Assembly: GCA_028023455.1 (NCBI GenBank)
Contig: JAQFVV010012423.1
Coordinates: 1,567,273-1,631,272 of the forward strand
Length of the DNA stretch: 64,000 nt
Reading direction: 5' to 3'
Source: Epiperipatus broadwayi
Lineage: Eukaryota; Onychophora; Udeonychophora; Euonychophora; Peripatidae
The notes below the pieces were generated by a model that ran no database searches, was not told the origin of the DNA, and saw only the letters and a list, made by a program, of their open reading frames with translations. The position numbers and the translations under genes were made by a program. Positions 36,069 to 47,049 of the stretch are shown here, one piece after another; the first letter of the stretch is position 1; each line of letters opens with the position of its first letter.

Positions 36069-36188
36069 GAGTAGGCACTAGATAGGGATTTTATGCACAA
36101 GCCTTCTGGCATCTATTGATTATTCTGGTTAGCACAGGGTGGCACTACTGTATGGAGAGTTTTGCTTTTGTTTACAATCTCTGAATAT

Positions 36189-36599
36189 GATAATATTCTA
36201 ATTTTGTTGAGCAAAAGTGAAGTTTTATTTTCATGCTTCTCAGATTATTACTACATTTCTCTCTCAATTCAAACTCATAACTACTTTATGAATATTAATT
36301 GATATCTTTAAACAAAAAAAAAGAGACATTATCTCTACAATTTATACTACATTTTAAATGCAAGCACTATTATTTACTTTTACAATTTGCTATTATTATT
36401 GTTACTATTATGTTGTTATTATTATTAAATTTTAAAGCAAAACTTTATTGAATTGAAAAGGTTACAGAGTCACATCTAGTCATACATTGATTTCTGTTAT
36501 AATTGCCGATATTAGTAATTGCAAAACAAATCTACAACTATGTGAGGAGACTGATTAAGACAACTTTTCATTACATAAGTCTTTATCATTGAGGAAAAC
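36189..36599. other. AT-rich stretch without a recognisable gene
   Basis: A TTA-type microsatellite lies near 36388-36427. Nothing else was seen. Confidence 0.5.
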
Positions 36600-37175
36600 A
36601 AAGGACTTTTAATTTTTTTCCAGTCTTTATCTATTCTGAATTCTTCTTTGTATGCTTTAGAGTCTGGCTTTCTATTTAGTTCTGCTTGGTGTTAATGTTG
36701 AAAATTGATGATATTGAAGGTGTTACCATCTATCATATTGGACTTATATTTCATAGATTGGATCTTGGTTTCAAGTGTGGACCACATGGCTGCAAACACA
36801 TCTGGTTAAGCTAGGATGCTATCTCTTTTTCTGAACAATTCTAGTTTTATTTAGTACGTTGGTGGCTGGTGTCGAGGATTATTAGCAAGAGCAAAAGTGC
36901 ATCTGGTGCACTAGTTGGCATAAAGGCTGTATGTTACTGTACAAATAGCAGGAATGTTTTATTTTTAAAATGTATTTATTATTTTGATTGAAACATTAGC
37001 CTTTCTATATGTGGTAAACATTGTGTGATGCATTATTTCCAGTGCAGTAAAGGGATGAAAGAAATGATCCTGTGTCTCTTTTTTTCTATGACATAGTACA
37101 AGGAGAGGGGAGAGTCTATATTCATATAGAATCTTCAAAATCTAAGGATATATGTTGTGGGTAGAGCATTTAAAC

Positions 37176-37784
37176 TTAATGCAGAAAATTGAATAATTTT
37201 GATTGTAGTGACCACTTTCTGAATTGTTGCAATAGTTGACTGTTGTCTATCCCAAGAGTTGATGAATATAGATAAAGTGTATGGCTTGGATTTAAGATAT
37301 TATAAATGTCCCAGTTTGTATACTTGTTGTCATTATTGAGTGATATTTTGTTATATATTGGCTTGAGTTCTTTAATCAGTGTGAATAGATATCCACATGA
37401 AGGGGGTGGCCTGTTTTTGGGTGTTATATTAATCATACACTCTAAGTGTGGAAACCTTTTCATCGTGACTGCTAATAGATTTATTGATTTCTGTGTGTAA
37501 ATCCATTTCTAAATGGTGGTCTGCTCAGGTTTTTTGAAGATATCACCAGTCTTTTTCTTCCATATTAATTTGTTACAAATTGAGTAGGTAATTCTTGCAA
37601 ATATAAGTTGATTATATAGTGGTACCATTGCATATATTGATAAGAATAATTTTTCAAGTGAGGTTGTGATTTTTTCAGCATCTTTCTTTAATTTATTTTG
37701 AATTTTTCCCTCATTCCATTGGTGTCCAGGTGGAAAACCCAGGAAAGCAGTCAGTTTACCATTAAACATATCTGTACTGTGCAT
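37176..37784 (-). pseudogene. LINE post-RT region fragments
   Basis: Two minus-strand open segments (37784-37509 and 37463-37176) join with a shift. They read LTAFLGFPPGHQWNEGKIQ, NQLIFARITYSICNKLIW and later PPPSCGYLFTLIKELKPIYN. The 'LGFPxGxxW ... KLK ... SL' pattern and a following 'KW' block are typical of the region after the RT in L1/Tx1-type LINEs. Downstream, near 36850-36940, SLYAN, CTRCTFAL and later AAMWSTLETKIQSM continue the trace. No intact frame remains. Confidence 0.6.
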
Positions 37785-37999
37785 GATAACTTTTATTTTT
37801 TTTCTGTATCTCTATTAATAGAGAATTGATATATATATATATATATCAAAATACAGTACAATTTATATAAATTATATTCTTTTAGAAGTACTTTCAACTA
37901 TACACTTTGTAGTCTTTATCAACTATATAACGTTGAATAATCAAAACGAGACAACCCTTAACAATACCCATAGTTCAATTCAGATTTCCCACAATTCTG

Positions 38000-38310
38000 T
38001 TATCTTAACATTTGATGACTGGCAATTCATTAACATTTGACGATTTCTTGAAATCAACATAGCCTCTTTTATTTTACGTTTATTATGACAACGTTCAATT
38101 TGAATAATTTTCATATTTTTATAATCAAATTTAAATCCATATTGACAAGATTTATTATGATCAAATATAACAGATGATGAAGGTTTATTTACATCTGTTC
38201 CATATTGATTCTCTTTTTGAAATTATATAAAAGCATATGTTCTTTTATTCTCTTCTCAAATGTACACTTAGATTCACCAATGTATTGTACGCCGCATCCA
38301 CATATCAATC
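38000..38310 (-). pseudogene. Penelope-like GIY-YIG endonuclease remnant (minus copy)
   Basis: The minus strand begins LICGCGVQYIGESKCTFEK, with the Cys-x-Cys and 'YIGE' signature of the GIY-YIG endonuclease of Penelope-like elements, and continues RIKEHMLLYN. A stop and a one-base shift at the 'gatgtaaataaacc' site break the frame. The rest (VIFDHN, CQYGFKFDYKNMKIIQIER) can be read in another frame. This nuclease would cut target DNA during element insertion. Confidence 0.75.
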
Positions 38311-38363
38311 TATATATAATAGAATTCAAAAAGAGAATCAATATGGAACAGATGTAAATAAAA

Positions 38364-38567
38364 CCTTCATCATCTGTTATATTTGATCATAATAAATCTT
38401 GTCAATATGGATTTAAATTTGATTATAAAAATATGAAAATTATTCAAATTGAACGTTGTCATAATAAACGTAAAATAAAAGAGGCTATGTTGATTTCAAG
38501 AAATCGTCAAATGTTAATGAATCGCCAGTCATCAAATGTTAAGATAACAGAATTGTGGGAAATCTGA
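38364..38567 (+). pseudogene. Penelope-like GIY-YIG endonuclease C-terminus (plus copy)
   Basis: One open frame of 67 codons plus TGA (38565-38567). It reads PSSSVIFDHNKSCQYGFKF, then DYKNMKIIQIERCHNKRKIK, EAMLISRNRQ and a final ITELWEI. The 'DH ... FDYKNMKII ... R.RKIKEA' pattern is that of the endonuclease C-terminus in Penelope-like elements, including the conserved Glu. The N-terminal YIG part is absent because this copy is 5'-truncated. Confidence 0.75.
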
Positions 38568-39540
38568 ATTGAACTATGGGTATTGTTAAGGGTTGTCTCG
38601 TTTTGATTATTCAACGTTATATAGTTGATAAAGACTACAAAGTGTATAGTCAAAAGTACTTCTAAAAGAATATAATTTATATAAATTATACTGTATTTTG
38701 ATATATATATATATTGATTTGTATATTACATATATTGTGAAACGAATACAGATATCAAACTTTATTTATTATATATATATATATATATATATAGTGTGGG
38801 AAAGCTGGTGATTTTTTCCCATTCAGTGTGATGTGAATTTCTCAGCTGAGTAGTAGATTGGTTATTATATATAGAAGAGATGGAGGTATTTTTTTTTTAG
38901 CATATCTAATAATTTGGCAATAGACACAGAGTCAAAAACTGCCTCAATGCTCAAGATGTACTATAATTGTTGCATATTTTTTTCTTTTCTTTACTGCTTT
39001 GATAATTGTTTTGTATGTTAGGGTACCCTGACCAATGGATGAGCCTTTTTTGGCATATTGAGATGATGATAACACAGGAAATATGTGTTATTCTATTTTC
39101 TGCTTTAGTACTCTTTCAAGAATTTTTATTTCTAAAGATCCTTTTGAGATTGATTGCAGATTAGATAAATATGATATTGTTGTTATTTCTTTGTTAAATG
39201 GAACTATTGCAATTGAATATAGATCTTGTATGTTGTAAATTTTTTGTGATAAGTAATTTGCAATATCACATAAATATTTGGTTGTGAAGTTTGCTAAAAT
39301 GTTTGAGCACAAATTTTGGACTGCCTTGTGATCCTGATTGACATGTGTTTGCTATTGTTGCAAGTTGGAAAACAATGTCAGTTATAGTTATTGGTGTGTC
39401 CATTTCAGGATCAATGAATATGTCTTCATTTGGTGTGTATGCATTTTGTTTTTGCAGTTTTTTTTAAATGTTGATAAATTGGGTTTATTGTGTTATGTCC
39501 AGCTGTTATAGAGCCATCTATTTCAAGTGCCATGATTGTA

Positions 39541-39657
39541 ATAAATATACAATTTTACAGATCATCACAGGGTTCAGTTTTTTTACTTCTATTTAATATA
39601 TTTATTAGTAATCTTCTACAATAATCCAAATAATTAATCTAGACTGCTGCTCTTACT
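39541..39657. other. Short spacer between two LINE remnants
   Basis: AT-rich, nothing recognised. Confidence 0.5.
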
Positions 39658-40530
39658 TTGACTTCACAATTTACTGAAATAGAAAAGTCTTTCAAAAATG
39701 TTTTGGAAACATTGGAAATATTATGTCACAACTTTAATATAATAATTATTTGCAATAATAAATTAAAATACAGCCCTACACCATATTATTCAGGAATAAT
39801 CTTAGATTATAGTCTAGCTTATTTTTCACATTTATTTAATGTTAAATCTAAATCGATTTCTAGAAATAATCTCCTTGGAAAGCTAGCTGGAATTACTTAG
39901 TATCTTGTAATGCAATTATTTTATGGGTAAATTCCTTAGCCCCAGTCTATTTTAATAATTGGAGAAAAGTTTTCATGCTACATATCTAGCTATTCAATGA
40001 AATATTATCATGAAAAATATTATTGGCTCACTCAAGTTTATTTTTTACAGCTGTTTTCTATCATTTCACATATTTCTCCACTAGATATCAAAAAAGATAT
40101 TGATTCATAAAAAATGGACAGAAATTTTTTAAGTAGACAGGCTTGCTAATAACTTAAGGTTTACCACCTAAAACTTATCATGATCCCCTTTCAAGATATC
40201 CAATCAAGAATCTACAAACAAAAGATTATGGCATAACATGGATTTTTTCTGAAGTTCCAAGTAAATTTCTCTTTTTATATCTATAATAAAACTGATTGCA
40301 TATAATCTCCATAGATTTAAACAAAGTGTCATTATCAAATTCAGGATAACCTATGATCATTGCTTTATAAACAGAATTTAACATCTACTGGTCTATGTAG
40401 GCCTATGTATAACATAATGAATACCTGTTAAATCTATGCTTACAATAACAAAATTGAAGCACTTCATAACAACACTAATAAAACTATCTCCTGTTGGAAT
40501 CTCTACAAATTCCTTTAATGATAATTTGCT
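39658..40530 (+). mobile_element. Decayed LINE, post-RT region and C-terminal motif
   Basis: The first open segment (39658-39900) reads KNVLETLEILCHNFNIIIIC, then PTPYYSGIILDYSLAYFSHL and NVKSKSISRNNLLGKLAGIT. This is the 'LE.W...N.IN..K' to 'NVKSK..SRNNLL.KLAGT' region that follows the RT catalytic motif in several arthropod and mollusc LINEs (jockey/CR1 type). Later frames give NAIILWVNSLA and, near 40400-40440, MYNIMNTC, like the 'MDHIINTC' C-terminal zinc motif. Heavily mutated. Confidence 0.6.
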
Positions 40531-42241
40531 AATAGTAAATTGTTATTAAAAAATCAATATGTTAATTAAATAAATAAATATTGATTTGTTTCCAAATGCA
40601 AGATATGAATAATGAAATAATTATCAATTTCATTTTCATAAGAAGCAAATATATGTTGATTATTTTGTCAACTTAAGTAGATAATAAATAAAGGTATTTA
40701 AGGGTTAGTATGGAGACCAAGATTGATTATGGATAATTCCAGATATGAATTATTAATCACTGAAATTAATGATCCAAATTTTAAATTATTTCATTTGTTT
40801 CCACAAATTATAAATGTATTTTTAAGAAAAATTCTGACAAATCAGCAGGAGTATTCACAAACATGCATACACATTATTAATAGAAAAGATTGAGGACACG
40901 TTGTCTTCTTTTTTAAATGAAAGTTTGTAAAAATTCCTGAGTAAAAAAAAAACAAAACTAATTACATCTTTCATTATATAAATTCTAATTATAGATAAAA
41001 TTAGTTACTTAACTGATTTTATTTGAACTTACATTTTTTATAAATGTATATAAACATCCATCTTCACAAATTAAAAAAAAAAGAAGACAAACTGCACTCA
41101 ATTGTGTGTGCATGTTTGGGAATCTTCTTGTGATTTGTCAAAATACTGCTTTGGCTCTTTAAGTAAGAAAGCCACATGTCTTTTTTTATCGGTTGATATG
41201 TTGTTTTCTTTCTTTACTGATATAAAAAGTATAAGCATGATGTCAATCAAAATATGAACATTTGATAGCTATCTGTCATGTGAATCCAAAGATGTCTACC
41301 ACAAAAAAATCTGATGAAATTTGGATTTTTTACAGCAGTTTTAATCAAGAAGAGTATTTTTTTTTGTTTTTTCATCAATTTTGTAATTTTCACGAAGTGA
41401 TAAAGACAGAAAATATACCCCGACTTCAAATCGACATTTATGGCATGTTATTCACAAACAAAGCCTACAATGGAGACTCAATATAACAGGCTCATAAGTA
41501 TAAAAAAATGTTTTTTTTCATAATATTTTAATTTATTTAATAATTTAATTTGTTTTTTAATTTTTTGAAAAAAAATGATAATTTTTATTAATTTTAGTTT
41601 GTAGTTGGTATGTGTTTCTATATATTATATATTTATTTATGCTCATATAGAATTCATATCTACCCTAATTTTCTAAAGTTCTAATCCACTTATTTTATAA
41701 AAATAATGATTTTCAAAAAGTTTAATAATTTATTATTTATTATTAAGTTTATATGATATGTTTGTGTTTACAAGTAATGAGTTACAAAACTAATAATCAA
41801 ATGTATAGAAAGATTGCATATGCAGGCAAATAATCAAATTCTGATTCTTGTTTATGCCTTTATACTCATGCTTTGGAGTCACTTTGGTTTTGCTATATGT
41901 TTCATCACATTATTTTCAAGTCTATAGCTAACAAATGGACTATATGCAAATAAATTATATCTATGTGATACAATAAATATAACAAAATAGCATCACTTGT
42001 GTGCATAAAGAATATAATCATCACTGGTGTCCATAAAGAATATAAACATCACTGATGTACACAAAAAATATAAAATGAAGAGATGAAACTCATTTTATCA
42101 GTGATACAGACAATAGCCTACAATTTCTAGTTTTAGATAGACAAAAAGCCAATTGCTACGATGATTTCTTTTGTATATTTTATTAGGATGAATCTTTATA
42201 GATGCCTTTGACATTTGAAACTTTTGAGGTACAAGATAAAA
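40531..42241. other. AT-rich stretch without a clear gene
   Basis: No supported gene. An open frame at 41262-41486 has varied composition but no signature. Short direct repeats 'aagaatataa.catcactg.tgt.ca' occur near 42005-42065. Confidence 0.45.
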
Positions 42242-42297
42242 ATGAAGAATTCATATGCGGCTTATTTTGGAGATTCTGAAGCTATGGATTATCTCAG
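42242..42297 (+). CDS. Candidate first coding exon (low confidence)
   Basis: An ATG in a favourable A-rich context (42242) opens a frame reading MKNSYAAYFGDSEAMDYLR up to a consensus splice donor ATCTCAG/GTAAGA (42297/42298). The residue mix is unlike the AT-driven frames around it. There is also an acceptor-like TTTTATTAG at about 42178-42186, but the exon from there is not open in any single frame, so the upstream part would be 5' UTR. Too short to assign a family. Confidence 0.25.
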
Positions 42298-44692
42298 GTA
42301 AGACATATTATACATGTTTTGAAAGATAATTTTGTGAGGAATAGAAAGAAATTATAACTGAAGATGTAATTTAAAATTAGTGCATGGTGAATTAGAAATT
42401 ATGAACAAACAATAAAATAATAATTATTTTGGATGTTGAAATTTCTTTGTTTCCTTATTTTTTAAATAGTTATCATTATTTGTCTTAGACTTATTGCTTT
42501 TCTTAGTTTTTCTAGTTTCTATTAATGTAATTTTTTTTGCTCTAACATAATTAAAACTGAAGTTATTGTGAAAATTGTGTCTCAGGTCAGTATTTTAAAA
42601 AATTCAATATGACATTTTGGACTGAAGTTGTTAAAAAGTCATTTATAATTTGTGGAAACAAGTTAAACAATTTAAAATATAAATAATTAATTTCATTGAT
42701 TAATTATTCATATTTGGAATTATCCATAATCAATTGTCTTTAAGTACCTAAATAAATTAGCCTTTAAACAGCCATTTCATGGTAAAAAACAGTCCAGTAT
42801 TGCTTAAATGTTATTCAAAAATTGGAAGAAAAACCATTTTGTGATATTAAAAGAGTATTAAGCTAATATGAAAAAAGTTTAAAATTTAATATTCATGTCT
42901 ATAACATAAAAATATAAGAGAAAACTTCTTTATAAAAATGATAATTATTCAAATAATGAGTTTGTGAAACAAATATTGCTGAGAAAGTTCATCAATGCCT
43001 TTGTTAAGTGGAAATTTATAGGTCAAATGCTATACCAAAATGGTTTGATAGAAAAATGAACTACATTAATAAGTTTTAATGATTTGCAACAAAATAGCAC
43101 TTTTTATGAAAAATAGAAGTGTTGTTTAAAAATTAATCAAAAATTTGTTTAAATAATCCAAATAGTTCAAGTATTGAATTAAGATAAATAAAGATGTAGA
43201 TAAAATATCAATGTTTATTTTTTGGTAGATTGTATAATTAAAAGTTCAAGAAATAAGTGTCTTAAAAATTGTACTTGGTGAGGATTTAAAAATATTTGGT
43301 ATTTATTTATTTTGCAGTATATGTACTTACGTTCTCCTCTCAGAGAGATAAATCTTGAGAACAAACAATAATGTATTTTAACATTATTTGTAGTAATTTG
43401 AACTGTTTCTCACTTTGTTAAACAATTTAATTACCATTTAATAATAAAAGCATTATTATTAAGATGAAAAAATTGTCACTTTATTATTCACTTGCAAAAT
43501 TCTAGAGTTGTAAAAAATAGTTTTTATTGATTGTCAATCTTTTTTTTTTCCATCAAAGAAGTCATATAAAGCAAAGACAAAACCAAAGAAGTAAAATTAT
43601 AAACTATATTTAATGGTAAAAATTTTAAATAAAAGAGATGAAAATTAGCCTCAATATCTTTTACAGATATAATACCATTAGTATTTCAGCAATCATTTAT
43701 TATAAATAAAATTTGACTTTGTTATTTTAGCATGGTTATAATTTATTTAAATAATTTTATTTTTAATTCTGAATACACATGAATTTAAAATTAATAATAA
43801 TTTTACAATAATAAGAAACTGTTCATTGTTCAGAAGTTTATAAAAGGTTGAGCATCTGCCACAATTTACAGACCGTAAGATCAGAGCTTGTTACTCTAAC
43901 ACTGTTCCAAATCCAAACCATGCAAGGCAACTTAAAAATAAAATGGAAAAAAAAGTTTAGTAAACATTGCATATGTGAACTAATAAGTTCAATTAACTTA
44001 TGCTTTAATTTTGTCTTTTTTTAAAGAATTAATCCAACAATTTTACAAAATTTGTGATTTTTATTTTTCCTCCAAAAAATAATGATAGAAATTTTAATTA
44101 AAAATGTATGCAGATAATGTGATTTTATTCTTAGCAAAATCTGCAAATAATTATATTTAAAAGATGCCAGTTCTAAAATTTTTATTTTTCATGTATTTTT
44201 TTATTTTTATTTTTCATGTAATTGTTAAGATTCCATTTACCAGAGAACTAAAGAAAAAACTGGTCATGTTATATAATAGCACATGCTAATTGTAGAATCT
44301 GCTGTAAGTCAGTTATTTATTGTTATGATTTTTAATAAACAAAACTGTCAGCCAGTTATATCCTCTCAAATATTATTTTTTTTGCAGAACAACGTGAGTA
44401 GAATACTTAAATTTTTGGGTCCAAATGTCTACAAAAAATGCAAAGGGGATTTAAAAAACTAACATTTCAATAAAATGATATAAAATTAATTGTAAAATAA
44501 TGAGGAAAAAGAAAATAATTAGTACACTTTTATTTATTGTTTTGATTATAATAATAAAAACAAATGTTTAACATAATATTCGATATATATTGTAAATCAA
44601 TATTTAACGGATAACCAAGAAAAACAGGATAATGCTGTTGCATTTATATATGCATCTGCATAATGTATTTATAATATTCTGTATAAAATTAC
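42298..44692. other. AT-rich stretch without a recognisable gene
   Basis: I see nothing supported. Near 44194 'ttttatttttcatgta' is directly repeated. Confidence 0.5.
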
Positions 44693-45109
44693 ATCACTGC
44701 CTCTTACATTGAAAAAATGCCAAAAACATTAATTATAGCCTAATGCATTTTTCATGAAGAGTACTCTTTTCAAACGCAAATATTGTACTCGATATAAAAA
44801 AGACAATAATATTTGTCTAAATCGCATGTTGTTATTAAATTAGTAATAATTGAAAGGTTGCTAGTCTTTCACATGGTATCATCCTTTTCTTATCAAAATC
44901 TCTGTCATGTGTCAAGGCCTGATCGATCTTAAGACCGCTGTTTAAAATCTGATTGGCTGTCTGAGAAACAACAGTAGGCGCATGTGAAAGACTAGCAACC
45001 TTTCAATTATTACTAAAAAAGACAATACAAAATTCTTTATTTAATTGCATATAATGCATTAAGGCTATGTTTAATGTTAATAATATTTTCTCCGTGTAAG
45101 AGGCAGTAA
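44693..45109. mobile_element. Inverted-repeat element containing a smaller MITE
   Basis: The left end 'actgcctcttacattgaaaa' (44696 on) and the right end, whose reverse complement is 'actgcctcttacacggagaa', match imperfectly over about 55 bp, through 'tatagcctaatgcat'. The central part is occupied by the TA-flanked MITE at 44843-45013. No transposase. Confidence 0.65.
44843..45013. mobile_element. Tc1/mariner-type MITE with TA target duplication
   Basis: Perfect 33-bp terminal inverted repeats, starting GTAATAATTGAAAGGTTGCT on both strands, flank a 105-bp core. TA dinucleotides at 44841-44842 and 45014-45015 fit the TA target duplication of the Tc1/mariner group. The perfect ends suggest recent insertion. 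The core contains 'gatcgatcttaagaccgc' and is less AT-rich than the surroundings. Confidence 0.8.
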
Positions 45110-45934
45110 TATATTTGCATATAGATTATTATATTTCAATAATAGAATATCTATAGTTTATAACATATTTTTATAACTAAAAGTAATTAAGACTCATTTA
45201 AACAAATTTTTTTATTAATATATAGAGATGTCATAAATTACACAGCGAATAAAAAAAATATAGTAATTAAACGTTATGGTTTTTAAATATAAAAATTTTA
45301 TTAATAAATCTGTGATTATTTTGTACTTTTCACAAAATTTTGACAATTTTTACATTTTGTTTCTGAATAGCTTTATACTTGTACGTTTTTCTAGTATTTT
45401 CTCCACATGCACTTTTATAAAGTATAAAATGAAGCAAGTCTTTATTATCAGTAGTTTTCTAAAACTGTTCACTCTTCCAGGAAAATGCACTTAAAGTCTT
45501 CCTGGGGTCACTTGTCATCTGAATTTATCTTTATGCAATCAAGTTTAAACGGTTTAAAAAAAAAAGAAACCAATAAAACATTTTTTACAGTTTGAAAGTT
45601 TGTGGATAGCCATTTAAAAAAAAAAAGTTTCAATTATAACAACAAATATTTAAACTTATCTTTATCTGTCTATAGCATATATATATTAAAATGGTGAATT
45701 AGTTTAATATGCTGTTTAATGAAATCATTCGAATCGGAGTGTCTATATTATATTATTTAATTCAGAATGTTCAGATTTTCACATTTTATTTCTGAGTTCT
45801 AGGTAATGCTACCACAATTTTTCTGGTTTCACTAATTTTTAAATATTATCAAATAAAAAAAGTGTGAAAAAATTGAGCATGCTTCATTACATTGCCTATT
45901 ATCAGCCACCTTTTTCTCCTTTACATATATCTAC
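45110..45934. other. AT-rich stretch without a recognisable gene
   Basis: An open frame at 45276-45494 is rich in Phe and Ile, without signature. Nothing else was seen. Confidence 0.5.
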
Positions 45935-46053
45935 TACATATAATACACCTGTAGAGGTCTCTACTATCGCATTTTATACGCATATTATCGAGGTTATAAC
46001 CTCAGTAAATATTACTTACGTAATCAATGTGCGTTTAATAAATTTATAATTAC
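45935..46053 (+). repeat. Dispersed repeat, family R, diverged copy
   Basis: It reads 'tagaggtctctactatcgca', then 'gaggttataacctcagtaaat' shortened by divergence, 'attacttacgtaatcaatg' and 'taaatttataattac'. The order matches the 32.5-kb and 51.8-kb copies. Confidence 0.55.
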
Positions 46054-47049
46054 ATATAATACAGTAAATATTTCAATGCATTAACCATGCTAATAACTGT
46101 AATTGGAAATGATTTATGACATATGCAGTTTATATTGTTTGTGCAATACTTTGATATATTTGCATTAGTCTCCAAATATCCTTGGATTCATTATGCATGA
46201 TTTCATTAGACCATAGTTTTAAAAATATTAAGCAAAAAAATTAGAAATTTGTAAAATTAAATATATACATTTTAATATCACATTCACATTTATTATGACT
46301 AAATAAGCACTCAACATGCATTCAGTCAACTATGAAAATGCAATCGCTCTCAATTTTTTACTATCTTTTTTCAATAACTGAATTATTTAATTTTTTATTT
46401 ATATTTGTTGATATCTTTATATGTATATTTTAAAAATTAATATTATCATAGGTGTGTATGTATGTTAAACATATGTATTTCATAAGATTTGATATTATTT
46501 GCTGTTTCTGGTATTCATAGGAAGGCTTCAAATCTAAAATAATGCCAACAGAAAAACTATTGTATAAACCATGGTCTTGAATAGAATTATTTATGTGTGT
46601 GTAAGATATACAAATAATATTCATTTTAATCCATATTTTATTTATTTGCATATTTTTTTTAAAAAGAAAAAAATTAGTAGAAGATACATTTAATATATAA
46701 ATTAGAAATGAAACTAGAACAACTGCAAAAGATGTAATAGATCTGTATAAGTATTAATAAGCCAAAACAATTTAACTTGACTATAATTTAAAACGTAGTT
46801 AATAGATATGCATTAATTGGTGAAATGTGAATAGCAAATGAGACTATTCTATAGATATCTGTAATCAAGAAATGATAAAAAATAATGTTTGGAAATTGTG
46901 ATGTATGAATGAATACAGATTAGTAAAAAATGTAGTGTTTAATTGGTTTAAGTAGGGAGACTAATAAATAGCCAATTATAATTTATAAACAATTAAATTA
47001 ATATAAGGTAAAGCAAATTAAAACTGGAAGTAGAACAGTTACGAAAAAT
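46054..47049. other. AT-rich stretch without a recognisable gene
   Basis: Nothing supported. Confidence 0.5.

Larger units (their letters stand above)
35720..36188 (+). mobile_element. Penelope-like inverted-repeat element with tandem hammerheads and target duplication
   Basis: A 15-bp direct repeat ACAATCTCTGAATAT (35720-35734 and 36174-36188) brackets the element, so it is a real insertion. Inside, the left arm (about 35775-35901, reversed) and right arm (about 36045-36170) are inverted copies sharing 'gatgccagaaggcttgtgc' and 'ctatctagtgcctactcat'. Between them are two tandem 84-nt units (about 35901-35984 and 35985-36068), each with a hammerhead motif. The left arm breaks off inside the hammerhead sequence, next to the cleavage region. 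No RT is encoded; this looks like a minimal, non-autonomous terminal-repeat insertion. Confidence 0.8.
37831..38720. mobile_element. Inverted pair of Penelope-like element 3' ends
   Basis: A minus-strand copy (38310 down to 37831) and a plus-strand copy (about 38324 up to 38720) are reverse complements, meeting head-to-head near 38315. Each encodes the C-terminal GIY-YIG endonuclease part, a stop, and then a 3' region with 'gttgataaagactac' and 'gaaagtacttc' before an AT-rich end. The minus copy extends further 5' than the plus copy. TA-rich microsatellites flank both ends. It is inserted within the L1-like LINE. Confidence 0.8.
36600..39540 (-). mobile_element. Decayed LINE (L1/Tx1-like), interrupted by a Penelope-like insertion
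   Basis: On the minus strand, scattered frames give an ordered LINE protein. From about 39400 downward: ITDIVFQLATIANTCQSGSQ, then ILERVLKQKIE, then GSSIGQGTLTYKTIIKAVKK, and IEAVFDSVSIAKLL, which resembles RT motif A. After the insertion (37831-38720) the post-RT region resumes with TAFLGFPPGHQW and KLKKDAEKITTSLEK. The RT motifs B and C are missing, so sequence was lost at or near the insertion. Many stops and shifts show it is old. The end near 36600 is approximate. Confidence 0.65.

Noticed and set aside
35833-36112. Open frames on both strands over the 35.9-kb repeat
   Set aside because: They arise from the tandem and inverted repeat structure; the ribozyme units explain the sequence better.
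38620-38665. Working hammerhead at the Penelope-like 3' end
   Set aside because: The order of stem and GAAA-like block is reminiscent, but the core reads TTGATAA and the GAAA box is CAAAA in the plus copy, so I treat it as a relic only.
44384-44402. A six-base micro-exon between TTTTTTTTGCAG and GTGAGTA
   Set aside because: Splice-like signals this close occur by chance in T-rich DNA; no flanking exon supports it.
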